This document shows positions 8,453-17,968 of a stretch of DNA of 35,323 nucleotides, piece after piece. Below the pieces are notes generated by a model. The model ran no database searches, was not told where the DNA came from, and saw only the letters and a program-made list of their open reading frames with translations. This stretch comes from an uncultured Bacteroidales bacterium (GTDB lineage Bacteria > Bacteroidota > Bacteroidia > Bacteroidales > UBA932). Every line of letters begins with the position of its first letter. The first letter of the stretch is position 1. A program made the translations under genes and the position numbers. Where the stretch lies: assembly GCA_947168065.1 (NCBI GenBank), contig CAMVKH010000007.1, positions 69,202-104,524 of the forward strand. The letters are read 5' to 3'.

Positions 8453-9518
8453 AATCTTCTATTTCAGTTTCAATCGTTTCTGTTTCGTTTTCTGTATCGC
8501 TTGCAGTCTCGGATTCCTCGACCTTCGGTTTCGGCTCGATGCCATACTTGGTGACATCCATGCCGAAGCCCAGTTTCACCTTCTCGATGAGCGTTTCGAT
8601 TTCATTCATCGACTTCTTGCCGAAGTTGCGGAACTTCATCAGCTCACCCCGCTGGTGGGAGACCAGGTCTGCGAACGTGTCGATATTGGCCGCCTTCAGA
8701 CAGTTGAGTGCCCGGACGGAAAGCTCCATGTCGGAAAGCTTGGTCAGAAGCAGGTGGCGCATGCGCAGTGCTTCTTCATCGAGTTCCTTGCTGTCGACCT
8801 CGACGGGCGTTTCCGGCGTGATCTTCTCGTCGGAGAAGAGCATGAAGTGGTAGATCAGGATCTTGGCTGCTTCCTTGAGCGCTTCCTTCGGATGGATCGA
8901 TCCGTCGGTCGTGATCTCGAGGTTGAGCTTCTCGTAGTCAGTCTTCTGCTCGACACGCCAGGGTTCGACCGTATACTTCACATTCTTGATCGGCGTGAAG
9001 ATCGAGTCGATGGCGATGGTGTCCACAGGGGCGAGCTCGACTTTGTTCTCGTCAGCCGGAACGTAGCCCCGGCCCTTTCCGATCCGCAGATCCATGACCA
9101 GTTTCACCGTCGGCTCCATCGAGCAGATGTGAAGGTCGGGGTTGAGGACCTTGAAGGAAGACAGATTCTTGGAAATATCCTCAGCGGTGAATTCCTGCTT
9201 GCCGGTCACCGTAATGGTGGCAGACTCGCTGTCGACATCCTCGATCATCCGTTTGAAGCGGACCTGCTTGAGGTTGAGTACGATGTCGATCACACTCTCG
9301 ATCACGCCGGGGATGGTGTCGAACTCGTGGGCGACACCTTCGATGCGGATCGAGGTGATGGCGAAGCCCTCCAGCGAAGAGAGCAGGATGCGGCGCAGCG
9401 CATTGCCGATGGTGATTCCGTATCCGGGCTCGAGCGGCCGGAATTCGAAACGACCAAAGGTCTCGCTCGCGTCGAGCATGATCACCTTGTCCGGTTTCTG
9501 GAATGCTAAAATGGCCAT
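8442..9518 (-). CDS. rpoA: DNA-directed RNA polymerase subunit alpha
   Basis: This 358-residue protein has both alpha domains. The N-terminal dimerisation/assembly domain includes [19 protein letters not shown] and [12 protein letters not shown]. The C-terminal domain includes [16 protein letters not shown] and [15 protein letters not shown], which contacts DNA and activators. The last 40 or so residues form an acidic Glu/Thr-rich tail ([19 protein letters not shown]) beyond the usual end of the protein. The gene lies 11 bases after rpsD, in the classical alpha-operon order, and its stop overlaps rplQ. Confidence 0.98.
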   Translation of the reverse strand: MAILAFQKPDKVIMLDASETFGRFEFRPLEPGYGITIGNALRRILLSSLEGFAITSIRIEGVAHEFDTIPGVIESVIDIVLNLKQVRFKRMIEDVDSESATITVTGKQEFTAEDISKNLSSFKVLNPDLHICSMEPTVKLVMDLRIGKGRGYVPADENKVELAPVDTIAIDSIFTPIKNVKYTVEPWRVEQKTDYEKLNLEITTDGSIHPKEALKEAAKILIYHFMLFSDEKITPETPVEVDSKELDEEALRMRHLLLTKLSDMELSVRALNCLKAANIDTFADLVSHQRGELMKFRNFGKKSMNEIETLIEKVKLGFGMDVTKYGIEPKPKVEESETASDTENETETIETEIEDYEA

Positions 9519-9529
9519 TTCTTTGAATT

Positions 9530-10135
9530 TTACTTGGAGTACAACTCGACGATCAACTGTTCGTTGATGGTTTCAGGAATCTCACTGCGCTCAGGCAGGC
9601 TGGCGAATTTGCCGGCGCACTTGGCAGCATCCCATTCAAGCCAGGGATACTTGCCGGACGAGGCATTGAGGCTGTCCTGGATCACCTCGAGGCTCTTCGA
9701 GCGCTCGCGGACGCCCACGATGCTACCGGTCTTGACGATGGTCGAGGGGATGTTGCACACCTCACCGTTGACCGTGATGTGGCAGTGGGTGACCAGCTGA
9801 CGGGCAGCGGCGCGGGAAGGGGCGATACCCATACGGTACACCAGGTTGTCCAGACGGGACTCCAGAAGCATCAGCAGGTTCTCGCCGGTACGGCCTTTCA
9901 TGCGGTTGGCCTTGCCGTAGAGGTTGCGGAACTGACGCTCGAGCACACCGTAGGTATATTTCACCTTCTGCTTCTCAGCCAGCTGGATGCCGTACTCGGA
10001 AGTCTTCTTGCGCTTCTTGGCCAGGCCGTGCTGTCCCGGAGGGTAGTTCTTCTTTTCAAAATATTTGTCAGGGCCGTAGATCGGTTCACCGAACTTACGG
10101 GCAATCTTGGTTTTCGCACCAGTATATCTTGCCAT
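9530..10135 (-). CDS. rpsD: 30S ribosomal protein S4
   Basis: This 201-residue uS4 starts [19 protein letters not shown] and contains the S4 RNA-binding motif [19 protein letters not shown] around residues 105-125. It is a primary 16S rRNA binder that organises the 5' domain of the small subunit. In E. coli it also represses the alpha operon by binding a pseudoknot before rpsM; no such structure was recognised here. The upstream 20-base gap to rpsK has no Shine-Dalgarno site. Confidence 0.98.
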   Translation of the reverse strand: MARYTGAKTKIARKFGEPIYGPDKYFEKKNYPPGQHGLAKKRKKTSEYGIQLAEKQKVKYTYGVLERQFRNLYGKANRMKGRTGENLLMLLESRLDNLVYRMGIAPSRAAARQLVTHCHITVNGEVCNIPSTIVKTGSIVGVRERSKSLEVIQDSLNASSGKYPWLEWDAAKCAGKFASLPERSEIPETINEQLIVELYSK

Positions 10136-10155
10136 GATTCAAATGCTTTTAAACG

Positions 10156-10545
10156 TTAGACTCTGCGACGGCCTTTCGGGCGGCAACCATTGTGCGGAAG
10201 CGGGGTGACGTCGATGATCTCGGTGACCTCGATGCCTGCTCCGTGGAGCGTGCGGATGGCGGATTCGCGACCGGCACCCGGACCCTTGACATAAGCCTTG
10301 ATCTTGCGCAGACCGAGGTCGTAGGCGACCTTCGCGCAATCCTGGGCAGCGACCTGCGCGGCATAGGGCGTGTTCTTCTTCGAACCACGGAAGCCCATCT
10401 TACCGGCGGACGACCAGCTGATCACCTGACCCGTGCTGTTGGTCAGGGTAACGATGACGTTGTTGAAAGTGGACGAAATATGGGCCTGACCATAAGCGTC
10501 AACCTTGACAACCCTTTTCTTGCTTGTTGTAGTTTTCTTTGCCAT
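10156..10545 (-). CDS. rpsK: 30S ribosomal protein S11
   Basis: This 129-residue uS11 has the conserved stretches [22 protein letters not shown] (early) and [13 protein letters not shown] (middle), and the C-terminal [13 protein letters not shown]. It sits on the small-subunit platform beside the E and P sites. It lies ten bases after rpsM, and no Shine-Dalgarno site is evident. Confidence 0.98.
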   Translation of the reverse strand: MAKKTTTSKKRVVKVDAYGQAHISSTFNNVIVTLTNSTGQVISWSSAGKMGFRGSKKNTPYAAQVAAQDCAKVAYDLGLRKIKAYVKGPGAGRESAIRTLHGAGIEVTEIIDVTPLPHNGCRPKGRRRV

Positions 10546-10555
10546 AATCTAAACC

Positions 10556-10933
10556 TTATTTCGTTGCTTTCTTCTTGTTGGCCACGGTCTTCTTGCGGCC
10601 TTTACGCGTACGGGCGTTGTTCTTGGTGCTCTGACCGCGGACAGGAAGCCCCAGACGGTGACGGATGCCGCGATAGCAGCCGATATCCATCAGTCGTTTG
10701 ATGTTTAACTGAGTGGCGGAACGGAGTTCGCCCTCGATCTTGAACTCATTTGCAATCATCGTACGGATTGCAGCAATCTGCTCGTCGTTCCAATCCTTGA
10801 CCTTGATGTCGGGATTGATGTTCAGCGTCCCAAGGATCTTCTCGGAGGAACTGCGGCCGATTCCGTAGATATAGGTCAGACCTATGACTCCACGCTTGTT
10901 GTTGGGTAAATCTACACCGGCTATACGTGCCAT
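10556..10933 (-). CDS. rpsM: 30S ribosomal protein S13
   Basis: This 125-residue uS13 starts [19 protein letters not shown] and carries the helix-hairpin-helix-like segment [15 protein letters not shown] and the basic end [20 protein letters not shown]. It is located in the head of the 30S subunit, contacting tRNA and bridging to L5. It follows rpmJ after a 38-base AT-rich gap containing a small TTTGT/ACAAA hairpin, as the first gene of the classical alpha block. Confidence 0.98.
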   Translation of the reverse strand: MARIAGVDLPNNKRGVIGLTYIYGIGRSSSEKILGTLNINPDIKVKDWNDEQIAAIRTMIANEFKIEGELRSATQLNIKRLMDIGCYRGIRHRLGLPVRGQSTKNNARTRKGRKKTVANKKKATK

Positions 10934-10971
10934 AATCTATTTTTTACTTTATTTGTTTACAAATTAAAAGA

Positions 10972-11088
10972 TTATCCCTGGCGCATCTTGAATTTCGGAT
11001 TCTTCTTGCAAATGACATACAAGCGGCCTTTGCGCTTTACGATCTTGCAATCCTCACTACGCTTCTTAATGGATGTCTTTACTTTCAT
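10972..11088 (-). CDS. rpmJ: 50S ribosomal protein L36
   Basis: A 38-residue reading frame, [20 protein letters not shown] followed by [18 protein letters not shown], is a full-length bL36 in its usual place between infA and rpsM. The zinc ribbon is degenerate. The first CxxC is reduced to SEDC, leaving Cys14 and Cys27, so this is neither a clean four-ligand zinc form nor a fully cysteine-free one. L36 stabilises the 23S rRNA junction near the GTPase centre. Confidence 0.95.
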   Translation of the reverse strand: MKVKTSIKKRSEDCKIVKRKGRLYVICKKNPKFKMRQG

Positions 11089-11100
11089 TGTTGTAAGTTT

Positions 11101-11319
11101 TTATTTGTATCTGAAAGATATTCTTCCTTTTGTCAAATCATACGGGGACATTTCGACCCTCACCTTGTCTCCCGGGAGTATCCGGATGTAGTGCATACGC
11201 ATCTTGCCCGAGATATGGGCGATGATCACGTGGCCGTTGTCGAGTTCGACGCGGAACATCGCGTTCGACAGGGCCTCGATAATGGTACCTTCTTTTTCTA
11301 TTGCAGACTGTTTCGGCAT
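11101..11319 (-). CDS. infA: Translation initiation factor IF-1
   Basis: This 72-residue OB-fold protein has the IF-1 hallmarks [38 protein letters not shown] and [22 protein letters not shown]-1 occupies the ribosomal A site during initiation. It lies 18 bases downstream of map, and its leader has no Shine-Dalgarno motif. The secY-map-infA-rpmJ order matches many bacterial spc/alpha junctions. Confidence 0.98.
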   Translation of the reverse strand: MPKQSAIEKEGTIIEALSNAMFRVELDNGHVIIAHISGKMRMHYIRILPGDKVRVEMSPYDLTKGRISFRYK

Positions 11320-11337
11320 ATATTGAAATCGTATGGT

Positions 11338-12108
11338 TTAACGCTTGTCTTTTTCAATAAATTCAAAAGTTGTCAGAACTTCGGCCTTGCCGTGGCGGAC
11401 GACGACCGTCTTCTCGAAATGGGCAGACTTCGCGCCGTCGGCCGTATGCACGGCCCATCCGTTTTCGTCGAGATAGACTTCCTTCCGGCCGGCGTTGATC
11501 ATCGGCTCGATGCAGATGACCATGCCCTCGTGGAGCTTGACACCATGACCGCGCCGTCCGTAGTTGGGGACTTCCGGGCTCTCGTGCATATCGCGACCGA
11601 TGCCGTGTCCGACCATCTCCCTGACGACGGAGAAGCCGAGTGCCTCGCAATACGACTGGACGGCTTCGCCGATGTCGCCCGTGCGGTTTCCCGCCACAGC
11701 CTGTTCGATGCCTTTCTCCAGCGATTGTCTGGTGGCATCGAGCAGCTGCTGCGTGCGGGCGTCCACTTTCCCGACCGGGAAGGTGTAGGCCGAATCGCCG
11801 TAGAATCCCCCATAGACCGTGCCGCAGTCGACCGAGACGATGTCGCCTTCCTTGAGCTTGTAAGCGGAGGGGAAGCCGTGCACCACCACGTCGTTGACCG
11901 ACAGGCAGAGCGTTGCGGGGAATCCGTCGTAACCGAGGAATCCGGGAACTGCCCCGAGGGAACGGATGTACTTCTCGGCAATCACGTCGAGCTCCTTGGT
12001 AGTGATACCCGGCTCGATATGACGGCCGACCTCTGCCAGTGTCTTGGACACCATCAGGGCGTTCTCCTTAAGCAGGCCGATCTCTTCTTCGGATTTAAGT
12101 CTGATCAT
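11338..12108 (-). CDS. map: Methionine aminopeptidase, type I
   Basis: This 256-residue enzyme removes the initiator methionine from nascent proteins. All five dinuclear metal ligands of the pita-bread fold are present: Asp94 and Asp105 (VSVDCGTVYGGFYGDSAY), His168 (GHGIGRDMHESP), Glu201 (VICIEPM) and Glu232 (SAHFEKT). It has no N-terminal zinc-finger or SH3-like extension. The gene follows secY after 19 bases, as commonly seen, and probably shares its transcript. Confidence 0.97.
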   Translation of the reverse strand: MIRLKSEEEIGLLKENALMVSKTLAEVGRHIEPGITTKELDVIAEKYIRSLGAVPGFLGYDGFPATLCLSVNDVVVHGFPSAYKLKEGDIVSVDCGTVYGGFYGDSAYTFPVGKVDARTQQLLDATRQSLEKGIEQAVAGNRTGDIGEAVQSYCEALGFSVVREMVGHGIGRDMHESPEVPNYGRRGHGVKLHEGMVICIEPMINAGRKEVYLDENGWAVHTADGAKSAHFEKTVVVRHGKAEVLTTFEFIEKDKR

Positions 12109-12127
12109 GTGAAAGAATCTATCAAAA

Positions 12128-13453
12128 TTACATACCCGAACGGCCCTTGAGACGTCCCGTCTTCATCAGACCGTCGTAGTGACGCATGAGCAAGTGGTTC
12201 TCGATCTGTTGGAGCGTATCGAGGATCACACCCACAAGGATCAGCAGCGAGGTGCCGCCGTAGAAAGGTGCGAACTGCGAGTTGACGCCAAGCATACGCG
12301 CGAAAGCGGGAAGGATGGCGACAAGGGCCAGCAGGATGGAACCGGGAAGCGTGATACGCGACATCACGGCGTCGATGTACTCGGCCGTCTTCTTGCCGGG
12401 CTTGCAACCCGGAATGAAACCGCCGTTCTTCTTCATTTCCTCTGCCATGTTGGTCGGGTTCACCGTAATAGCGGTGTAGAAATACGTGAACAGGATGACC
12501 ATGATGGCATAGACGAAGTTGTACCAGAAACCGTTGGTGTTGCCCATTACAGCAGCAAGGCCTTTCGTAGCGTTGAAGCCCTGGAAGATGAGCGGGAAGA
12601 GCATCAGTGCCTGCGCGAAGATGATCGGCATCACACCTGCCGCATTCAGCTTCAACGGGATGTACTGACGGACACCGCCATACTGCTTGTTGCCCACGAT
12701 ACGTTTGGCATACTGCACGGGGATCTTGCGCACCGCCTGCACCAGCGCGATCGTACCGACGAACACCAGGAAGAGGATCACAAGCTCGATGACAAGCACA
12801 AGCATGCCACCCAGGCTGGTCGTCCACTTATCGGTGATCTCGATCCAAAGGGCCTGCGGGAGACGGGCGATGATACCGATCATGATGATCAGGGAAATAC
12901 CATTACCAATGCCGCGGTCTGTAATTCTTTCACCCAACCACATGACGAACATCGTACCACCGATCAGGATCAGCGTGGCGAAGACACCGTACCACCAGCC
13001 GTTCATCGTGGTGACGAACGCCTCGGGGGGCAGGGTCGAACGAAGGCTCGCGACATACGCGGGGCCCTGGATCGCCAGGATCGCAATCGTAAGGTAACGG
13101 GTGTATTGATTCATCTTGCGACGTCCGCTTTCGCCTTCGCGCTGGAGGCGCTGGAAGGACGGAAGGAAGACGCCCAGGAGCTGGATCACGATGGAAGCGG
13201 AGATGTAGGGCATCACGCCCAACGCAAAGATGGAAGCGTTGCCGAAGGCACCGCCGGAGAACATGTTCAACAGACCGACCAGGCCTTCCGTGGAGCGTTG
13301 CTGCAGGGCAGCGATCTGGGTGGCGTCAATGCCAGGGATCACGATGTAGCTGCCGAGACGATAGACAACGATCAACAAGAAGGTATAGATCAACCGCTTG
13401 CGGAGATCCTCGATCTTGAACATGTTGGCTATTGTTTGAAAAAATCTTTTCAT
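12128..13453 (-). CDS. secY: Protein translocase subunit SecY
   Basis: This 441-residue channel subunit has ten hydrophobic segments. It includes IPGIDATQIAAL near the plug, GVMPYISASIVIQLL in helix 2, the cytoplasmic loop with GGVRQYIPLKLNAAGVMPIIF, and a C-terminal region with TGRLKGRSGM. It forms the inner-membrane conduit with SecE and SecG. The start is supported by a GGAGG Shine-Dalgarno site at 13459-13463, five bases from the ATG. The gene lies 15 bases after rplO. Confidence 0.98.
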   Translation of the reverse strand: MKRFFQTIANMFKIEDLRKRLIYTFLLIVVYRLGSYIVIPGIDATQIAALQQRSTEGLVGLLNMFSGGAFGNASIFALGVMPYISASIVIQLLGVFLPSFQRLQREGESGRRKMNQYTRYLTIAILAIQGPAYVASLRSTLPPEAFVTTMNGWWYGVFATLILIGGTMFVMWLGERITDRGIGNGISLIIMIGIIARLPQALWIEITDKWTTSLGGMLVLVIELVILFLVFVGTIALVQAVRKIPVQYAKRIVGNKQYGGVRQYIPLKLNAAGVMPIIFAQALMLFPLIFQGFNATKGLAAVMGNTNGFWYNFVYAIMVILFTYFYTAITVNPTNMAEEMKKNGGFIPGCKPGKKTAEYIDAVMSRITLPGSILLALVAILPAFARMLGVNSQFAPFYGGTSLLILVGVILDTLQQIENHLLMRHYDGLMKTGRLKGRSGM

Positions 13454-13468
13454 AAGGCCCTCCGGGGT

Positions 13469-13915
13469 TTAGAGTTTGGTGACGGTTCCGCCTTTTTCTT
13501 CGATCTTCTTGATAGCCGTAGCCGAGAATGCATCCGCCGTCACGTCGAGCTTCGCGGTCAGTTCCCCGTTGCCGAGGATCTTGACCAGGTCGCCCTTGGA
13601 GGCCAGACCGGCATTCATCAGGACGTCGACGTCGATGGCAGTGAGATTGTAGCGCTCGCTGATCGTCTGCAGGGCAGAAAGGTTGACGGCCTTGTATTCA
13701 ACTCTGTTGTGATTCTTGAAACCGAACTTCGGAAGACGGCGCTGGATAGGCATCTGACCGCCTTCGAAACCGATCTTGCGGGCATAACCGGAACGGGATT
13801 TCGCACCGTTGCTGCCACGGCCCGCCGTCTTGCCAAGACCCGAACCCGGGCCACGGCCGACGCGTTTCTCCGATTTCACGGAACCTTTTGCAGGGGTAAG
13901 ATTATGAAGTTTCAT
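13469..13915 (-). CDS. rplO: 50S ribosomal protein L15
   Basis: This 148-residue uL15 has the Gly/Arg-rich N-terminus ([20 protein letters not shown]), which threads through 23S rRNA, and the core [20 protein letters not shown]. An AGGAG site at 13924-13928 lies eight bases before the start and overlaps the rpmD stop codon, suggesting that rpmD translation feeds rplO. Confidence 0.98.
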   Translation of the reverse strand: MKLHNLTPAKGSVKSEKRVGRGPGSGLGKTAGRGSNGAKSRSGYARKIGFEGGQMPIQRRLPKFGFKNHNRVEYKAVNLSALQTISERYNLTAIDVDVLMNAGLASKGDLVKILGNGELTAKLDVTADAFSATAIKKIEEKGGTVTKL

Positions 13916-13926
13916 CGCAATTTCTC

Positions 13927-14112
13927 CTATTCGTTAACGGGTTCACAGGTAACCAGGTGGGCGACCCGCTCGATCATACCCTGGGTAACCGGGGTGAGTT
14001 CCACGATGACACTCTGGTGCATCTTGTGGATACCGAGCGAGGTGAGGTTGGCAATCTGACGCTTGGTAGCGCCGCTCTTGCTCTTGATCTGCGTAAGTTT
14101 CACTTTTGCCAT
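13927..14112 (-). CDS. rpmD: 50S ribosomal protein L30
   Basis: This 61-residue uL30 matches the family from AKVKLTQIKSKSGATKRQ to the ending MIERVAHLVTCEPV, with the conserved TLxxLGLxK-like turn seen as NLTSLGIHKMHQS. It has the strongest class of Shine-Dalgarno site in the cluster: AAGGAGGG at 14120-14127, seven bases before the ATG, with the rpsE stop codon forming the TAA of TAAGGAGG. Confidence 0.97.
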   Translation of the reverse strand: MAKVKLTQIKSKSGATKRQIANLTSLGIHKMHQSVIVELTPVTQGMIERVAHLVTCEPVNE

Positions 14113-14125
14113 TTCAAATCCCTCC

Positions 14126-14644
14126 TTAACCGTTAAATACTCTGTTCATAGGGATGCCGCGCAGGCCGGCCACGGTGTAGGCGTCGCGCATTTCAGTCAG
14201 CGCGGCGACGGTTGCCTTGACCAGGTTGTGCGGGTTGGAGCTGCCCTTGCTCTTGGCGAGGACGTCGTGGATGCCTACCGACTCGAAGACGGCACGCATA
14301 GCACCACCGGCCTTCACACCGGTACCGGGGGCAGCGGGTTTCATGAACACGCGGGCGCCGCCGAATTTGGCTGCCTGCTCGTGCGGAATGGTCTGCTTGC
14401 TGAGCGGGATGCGGACAAGGTTCTTCTTCGCATCTTCAATACCCTTGGAGATGGCGGTGGTAACCTCGTTTGCCTTTCCAAGGCCGTAGCCCACGACACC
14501 ATTTTCGTCGCCGACCACCACGATGGCAGCAAAGCTGAAGTGGCGTCCACCCTTGGTGACCTTGGTCACGCGCTGGACGGCTACCAGACGGTCCTTGAGT
14601 TCGAGGTCCGTCGTCTTGACTTTCTTAACATTGATATCTGCCAT
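14126..14644 (-). CDS. rpsE: 30S ribosomal protein S5
   Basis: This 172-residue uS5 contains the S5 RNA-binding half ([39 protein letters not shown]) and the C-terminal half ([21 protein letters not shown]). It lies at the mRNA entry side of the 30S subunit and influences fidelity and helicase activity. It follows rplR after five bases, and its leader lacks a Shine-Dalgarno motif, so coupling to rplR is likely. Confidence 0.98.
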   Translation of the reverse strand: MADINVKKVKTTDLELKDRLVAVQRVTKVTKGGRHFSFAAIVVVGDENGVVGYGLGKANEVTTAISKGIEDAKKNLVRIPLSKQTIPHEQAAKFGGARVFMKPAAPGTGVKAGGAMRAVFESVGIHDVLAKSKGSSNPHNLVKATVAALTEMRDAYTVAGLRGIPMNRVFNG

Positions 14645-14649
14645 AGCAC

Positions 14650-15012
14650 TTAGAATTTAAGGCCACCCTCGCGGGCAGCTTCTGCCAAACTTTTAACTCT
14701 TCCGTGATAGAGGTAACCTCCGCGGTCGAAAGCGACGGTGGAGATCCCTTTCTCAAGTGCGCGCTCTGCGATTGCCTTGCCGACGATGGCGGCGGCTTCC
14801 GTACCGGTCTTGCCCTTGCAGGACTCGACGAGCGCCTTGTCGTTGGACGCTGCGGAAACCAGGGTCACGCCCTTGGTGTCGTCCACTACCTGGACGTAGA
14901 TCTGTTTATTACTTCTGAACACCACCAGACGCGGACGCTCGGCCGTACCGTTGACGACCTTGCGGATGCGGTTGTGGATGCGTTCTCTTCTTTCTAATTT
15001 AGTCAATGCCAT
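14650..15012 (-). CDS. rplR: 50S ribosomal protein L18
   Basis: This 120-residue uL18 has the motifs [38 protein letters not shown] and [25 protein letters not shown]. It anchors 5S rRNA to the large subunit with L5 and L25. An AGGAG site at 15021-15025 is eight bases from the start and directly follows the rplF stop. Confidence 0.98.
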   Translation of the reverse strand: MALTKLERRERIHNRIRKVVNGTAERPRLVVFRSNKQIYVQVVDDTKGVTLVSAASNDKALVESCKGKTGTEAAAIVGKAIAERALEKGISTVAFDRGGYLYHGRVKSLAEAAREGGLKF

Positions 15013-15026
15013 AACTTGATCTCCTA

Positions 15027-15587
15027 TTATTTAGCAGAAGCACTCTTGCCGGCCTTGCGACGGAGCTGTTCGCCGACGAACTTGATACCCTTGCCCTTGT
15101 ACGGCTCAGGCTTGCGCAGCGAGCGGACCTTGGCGGCAACCATACCGAGCAGCTGCTTGTCAGCGCTCTTCAAAACCAAAACGGGATTCTGACCCTTCTT
15201 CACGGGCTCGGCTTCAGCCTTCACCTCATTGGGGAGGCAGAACTGGATGTCGTGCGAATAACCGAGGCTGAAGACCACGATCTGGCCTTTGACCTCGACA
15301 CGGTAACCGACACCGATGAGCTCCTGCTTGACAGTGTAACCTTCAGAAACACCCACGACCATGTTATGGATCAGGGCACGATAGAGGCCGTGCATCGAAC
15401 GGTGGCGAGGTTGATCTGTAGGACGTTTAACTGTAAGAACACCCCCATCTGCGGAAACTTCGATGTCCGGATCAATCTTCTGGGACAGCGTTCCGAGCGG
15501 GCCTTTCACCGTGACGACGTGGTCGTCGCTCACAGAGACGGCGACACCCGAGGGCAGGTTTACAGGTAATTTTCCGATTCTTGACAT
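15027..15587 (-). CDS. rplF: 50S ribosomal protein L6
   Basis: The ATG at 15587 gives the canonical [18 protein letters not shown]-terminus and 186 residues. An in-frame upstream start at 15629 would add 14 non-conserved residues and lie inside the end of rpsH, so it is unlikely. Both L6 repeats are present, with [20 protein letters not shown] in the second and the terminal [24 protein letters not shown]. It sits near the factor-binding base of the L7/L12 stalk. Confidence 0.97.
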   Translation of the reverse strand: MSRIGKLPVNLPSGVAVSVSDDHVVTVKGPLGTLSQKIDPDIEVSADGGVLTVKRPTDQPRHRSMHGLYRALIHNMVVGVSEGYTVKQELIGVGYRVEVKGQIVVFSLGYSHDIQFCLPNEVKAEAEPVKKGQNPVLVLKSADKQLLGMVAAKVRSLRKPEPYKGKGIKFVGEQLRRKAGKSASAK

Positions 15588-15613
15588 TATGCTTGAATTT
15601 TGATTGTTAACAA

Positions 15614-16009
15614 TTAGTACACGTAGCAAATTACTTCACCACCGACATTGAGGTTGCGCGCCTCCTTGTCCGTGACAATACCCTTGGAAGTGGAAAGGAT
15701 GGCGATACCCAGTCCGTTGAGCACACGCGGCATGTTCTCCACGTCGGTGTACGTACGCAGACCCGGGGAGCTGACGCGGATGAGCTTCTTGACAGCTGCC
15801 TTCTTGGTCTCCGGATGGTACTTGAGCGCCATCTTGATGGTGTTGCAGGGTTTCCCCTCAACGACTTTGTAGGCCAGGATGTAACCCTTCTCGTGGAGAA
15901 TGCGGGTGATCTCGACCTTCATTTTCGATGCCGGAACCTCGACGGTCTTGTGACCTGCGAGATAGGCATTGCGAACTCTTGTCAGATAATCTGCAATTGG
16001 ATCAGTCAT
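15614..16009 (-). CDS. rpsH: 30S ribosomal protein S8
   Basis: This 131-residue uS8 starts TDPIADYLTRVRNAYLAGHK after Met and ends with the family signature GIAILSTSKGIVTDKEARN. It is an early binder of the 16S central domain. In E. coli S8 is also the repressor of the spc operon. Here rpsH is preceded by the largest non-coding gap inside the cluster (16010-16103), which could serve a regulatory purpose. Confidence 0.98.
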   Translation of the reverse strand: MTDPIADYLTRVRNAYLAGHKTVEVPASKMKVEITRILHEKGYILAYKVVEGKPCNTIKMALKYHPETKKAAVKKLIRVSSPGLRTYTDVENMPRVLNGLGIAILSTSKGIVTDKEARNLNVGGEVICYVY

Positions 16010-16103
16010 TTTCTTTCGTTTTTGTGAATTCCCGGCGTCACTCGGAAAAAGCCTTTGCGCGACGCCCGATATCCAATGTGTTATTAATTAAGTGAATGTA
16101 TTT
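16010..16103 (-). promoter_or_regulatory. 94-base structured spacer upstream of rpsH
   Basis: Most genes in this cluster are separated by fewer than 40 bases, so this gap stands out. GGCGTC (16034-16039) and GACGCC (16061-16066) can close a stem around a 21-base loop that includes an A-run on the plus strand. The minus-strand sequence before rpsH is A-rich (ACGAAAGAAA). No exact TAnnTTTG box is present, so an internal leader is more plausible than a promoter. Confidence 0.4.
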
Positions 16104-16373
16104 CTACCAGCTAGCCTTCTTGACGCCCGGGATCAGACCCTTGGAGGCCATTTCGCGGAACTGGATGCGGCTGATGCCGAAATAGCGCATGTAACCCTTC
16201 GGACGGCCCGTGATGGAGCAGCGGTTGTGCTGGCGGCACGGAGAGCTGTTCTTCGGAAGCTTGTCCAGAGCGGCCCAGTCGCCGGCTTCTTTCAAGGCTT
16301 TGCGTTTCTCAGCATACTTGGCACACATCTTCGCACGTTTGACTTCACGTGCCTTCATCGATTCTTTTGCCAT
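16104..16373 (-). CDS. rpsN: 30S ribosomal protein S14, zinc-independent type
   Basis: This 89-residue uS14 has the long form typical of zinc-independent proteins, with the conserved end [20 protein letters not shown], then [19 protein letters not shown]. The paired CxxC motifs of the short zinc form are lacking, although single cysteines occur in MCAKY and PCRQHNRC. It binds the 30S head. It is the only S14 gene in the window. Confidence 0.97.
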   Translation of the reverse strand: MAKESMKAREVKRAKMCAKYAEKRKALKEAGDWAALDKLPKNSSPCRQHNRCSITGRPKGYMRYFGISRIQFREMASKGLIPGVKKASW

Positions 16374-16383
16374 ACCTTAAGTA

Positions 16384-16998
16384 TTAATTATTGTGTTTGA
16401 TATTCTTGAAAGGTATACCGAATTCGCGCAGAAGAGCGAAGGCTTCCTCGTCCTTGTTGGCGGTGGTGACGAAGGTGATCTCCATACCCATGACTTTCGT
16501 GATCTTGTCGATGTCGATTTCCGGGAAGATAATCTGCTCCTTCACGCCGAGGGTGTAGTTGCCACGGCCGTCGAAGTTCTCGGAGACACCCTTGAAGTCG
16601 CGGATACGCGGCAGGGAGACGGCGATCAGACGCTCGAGGAACTCATACATGCGGATGCCGCGCAGGGTGACTTTCACGCCGATGGGCATGCCCTTGCGGA
16701 GCTTGAAGTTGGAGATGTCCTTACGGGACACGGTCTGGACCGCTTTCTGTCCGGTGATGGTGGTGAGCTCCTGCTGGGCGACCTCGACCAGTTTCTTGTC
16801 CTGGGTCGCGCTGCCGATGCCCTGGTTGACGGTGATCTTGGTCAGCTTGGGAACCTGCATCACGGTGGAATACTTGAATTCCTTCATCAACTTGTCCACG
16901 ATCTCTTCCTTATACTTCTTCTGAAGGGAAGGGACGTAACCGATCTGGGCCATGGTGGGACCCTGCGGTACTGCTGCTGCTTTTTCTTTCTTTGCCAT
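16384..16998 (-). CDS. rplE: 50S ribosomal protein L5
   Basis: This 204-residue uL5 contains [21 protein letters not shown], the [14 protein letters not shown] segment and the C-terminal [12 protein letters not shown]. It carries about 15-20 extra N-terminal residues ([19 protein letters not shown]). A second Met at residue 16 would give a conventional length, but the upstream start is better supported. A GAGGAG site (17007-17012) lies eight bases before it, and the start overlaps the rplX stop by one base (TAATG). L5 contacts 5S rRNA and P-site tRNA. Confidence 0.97.
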   Translation of the reverse strand: MAKKEKAAAVPQGPTMAQIGYVPSLQKKYKEEIVDKLMKEFKYSTVMQVPKLTKITVNQGIGSATQDKKLVEVAQQELTTITGQKAVQTVSRKDISNFKLRKGMPIGVKVTLRGIRMYEFLERLIAVSLPRIRDFKGVSENFDGRGNYTLGVKEQIIFPEIDIDKITKVMGMEITFVTTANKDEEAFALLREFGIPFKNIKHNN

Positions 16999-17318
16999 TA
17001 CTTGATCTCCTCACCTGATTTTTTCGCGTAGCGTACGAGTTTGCCCTTTTCGCCCATGCGACGGCCGATCTTCGTGGCGCCGCCCTTGACGGGGTCGACG
17101 ACCTGGAGGTTGGACACGTGCACGCCGGCTTCCTTCTTGACAATGCCGCCCTGCGGGTTCTTGGAATTGGGTTTGGTATGCTTGCTGACCATGTTGACTC
17201 CTTCAACGATGGCGCGGTTGTTCTCCGTATCCACAGCCAGGACCTTGCCGGTCTTACCCTTGTCGTTGCCTGCGTTCACGTAGACCATATCGCCTTTTTT
17301 GATATGCAATTTTGCCAT
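16998..17318 (-). CDS. rplX: 50S ribosomal protein L24
   Basis: This 106-residue uL24 has an N-terminal KOW motif ([20 protein letters not shown]) and the following [14 protein letters not shown]. It initiates large-subunit assembly and lies by the tunnel exit. It has a near-perfect AAGGAGG Shine-Dalgarno site at 17327-17333, eight bases from the start, formed in part by the rplN stop codon. Confidence 0.98.
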   Translation of the reverse strand: MAKLHIKKGDMVYVNAGNDKGKTGKVLAVDTENNRAIVEGVNMVSKHTKPNSKNPQGGIVKKEAGVHVSNLQVVDPVKGGATKIGRRMGEKGKLVRYAKKSGEEIK

Positions 17319-17331
17319 TGTTTCTTCCTCC

Positions 17332-17697
17332 TTATAACACTTCAGGGGCCAGTGAAACGATTTTCATATAGTTGTCGCGCAGCTCGCGGGCCACGGGACC
17401 GAAAATGCGGGTGCCCACCACCTCGTCCTGCTTGGTCAGCAGCACGCAGGCGTTGTCGTCGAAGCGGATATAGGAACCGTCGGGACGGCGGATTTCCTTC
17501 TTGGTGCGGACGACGACCGCATTGGAAACAGAGCCCTTCTTGGCGTTGCCGCCCGGAATGGCGCTCTTGACGGCGACGACGATCTTGTCGCCGACAGTGG
17601 CATAGCGGTGGCGGGTACCACCGAGGACGCGGATGCAGAGAACTTCTTTCGCACCCGAGTTGTCAGCCACCAACAAACGTGATTCTTGCTGTATCAT
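17332..17697 (-). CDS. rplN: 50S ribosomal protein L14
   Basis: This 121-residue uL14 starts [20 protein letters not shown] and has the signature [19 protein letters not shown], ending [23 protein letters not shown]. It bridges the subunits near helix 14. The gene begins one base after the rpsQ stop with no Shine-Dalgarno site, so translational coupling is likely. Confidence 0.98.
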   Translation of the reverse strand: MIQQESRLLVADNSGAKEVLCIRVLGGTRHRYATVGDKIVVAVKSAIPGGNAKKGSVSNAVVVRTKKEIRRPDGSYIRFDDNACVLLTKQDEVVGTRIFGPVARELRDNYMKIVSLAPEVL

Positions 17698-17698
17698 G

Positions 17699-17953
17699 TT
17701 ATTTGACTTTTTCTACGATTTCTACTAATCTCCAGCGTTTGGTCTTGCTCAGCGGGCGGGTTTCCATGATGCGCACGGTATCGCCTTCGCTGCACTCGTT
17801 CTTGTCATCCTGGGCGACGAATTTCGTGGTCTTGTTCACGAATTTGCCGTAGATCGGATGTTTCTCCTTGGTCTTGACAGCAACTACAATAGACTTATCC
17901 ATCTTGTTGCTGACCACGATGCCGATTCTTTCTTTACGAAGATTTCTTTCCAT
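17699..17953 (-). CDS. rpsQ: 30S ribosomal protein S17
   Basis: This 84-residue uS17 with an OB fold starts [20 protein letters not shown] and contains [20 protein letters not shown] and [20 protein letters not shown], both diagnostic. It binds the 5' domain of 16S rRNA. It lies 15 bases after rpmC. Confidence 0.98.
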   Translation of the reverse strand: MERNLRKERIGIVVSNKMDKSIVVAVKTKEKHPIYGKFVNKTTKFVAQDDKNECSEGDTVRIMETRPLSKTKRWRLVEIVEKVK

Positions 17954-17968
17954 GGGACAATTTCTATT

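Noticed and set aside
12179..14059. A 626-codon open frame on the plus strand opposite secY, rplO and rpmD
   Set aside because: It is antisense to three unmistakable conserved genes. Its translation is rich in His, Asp, Arg and Gln with no recognisable domain, as expected from the reverse strand of GC-rich coding DNA.
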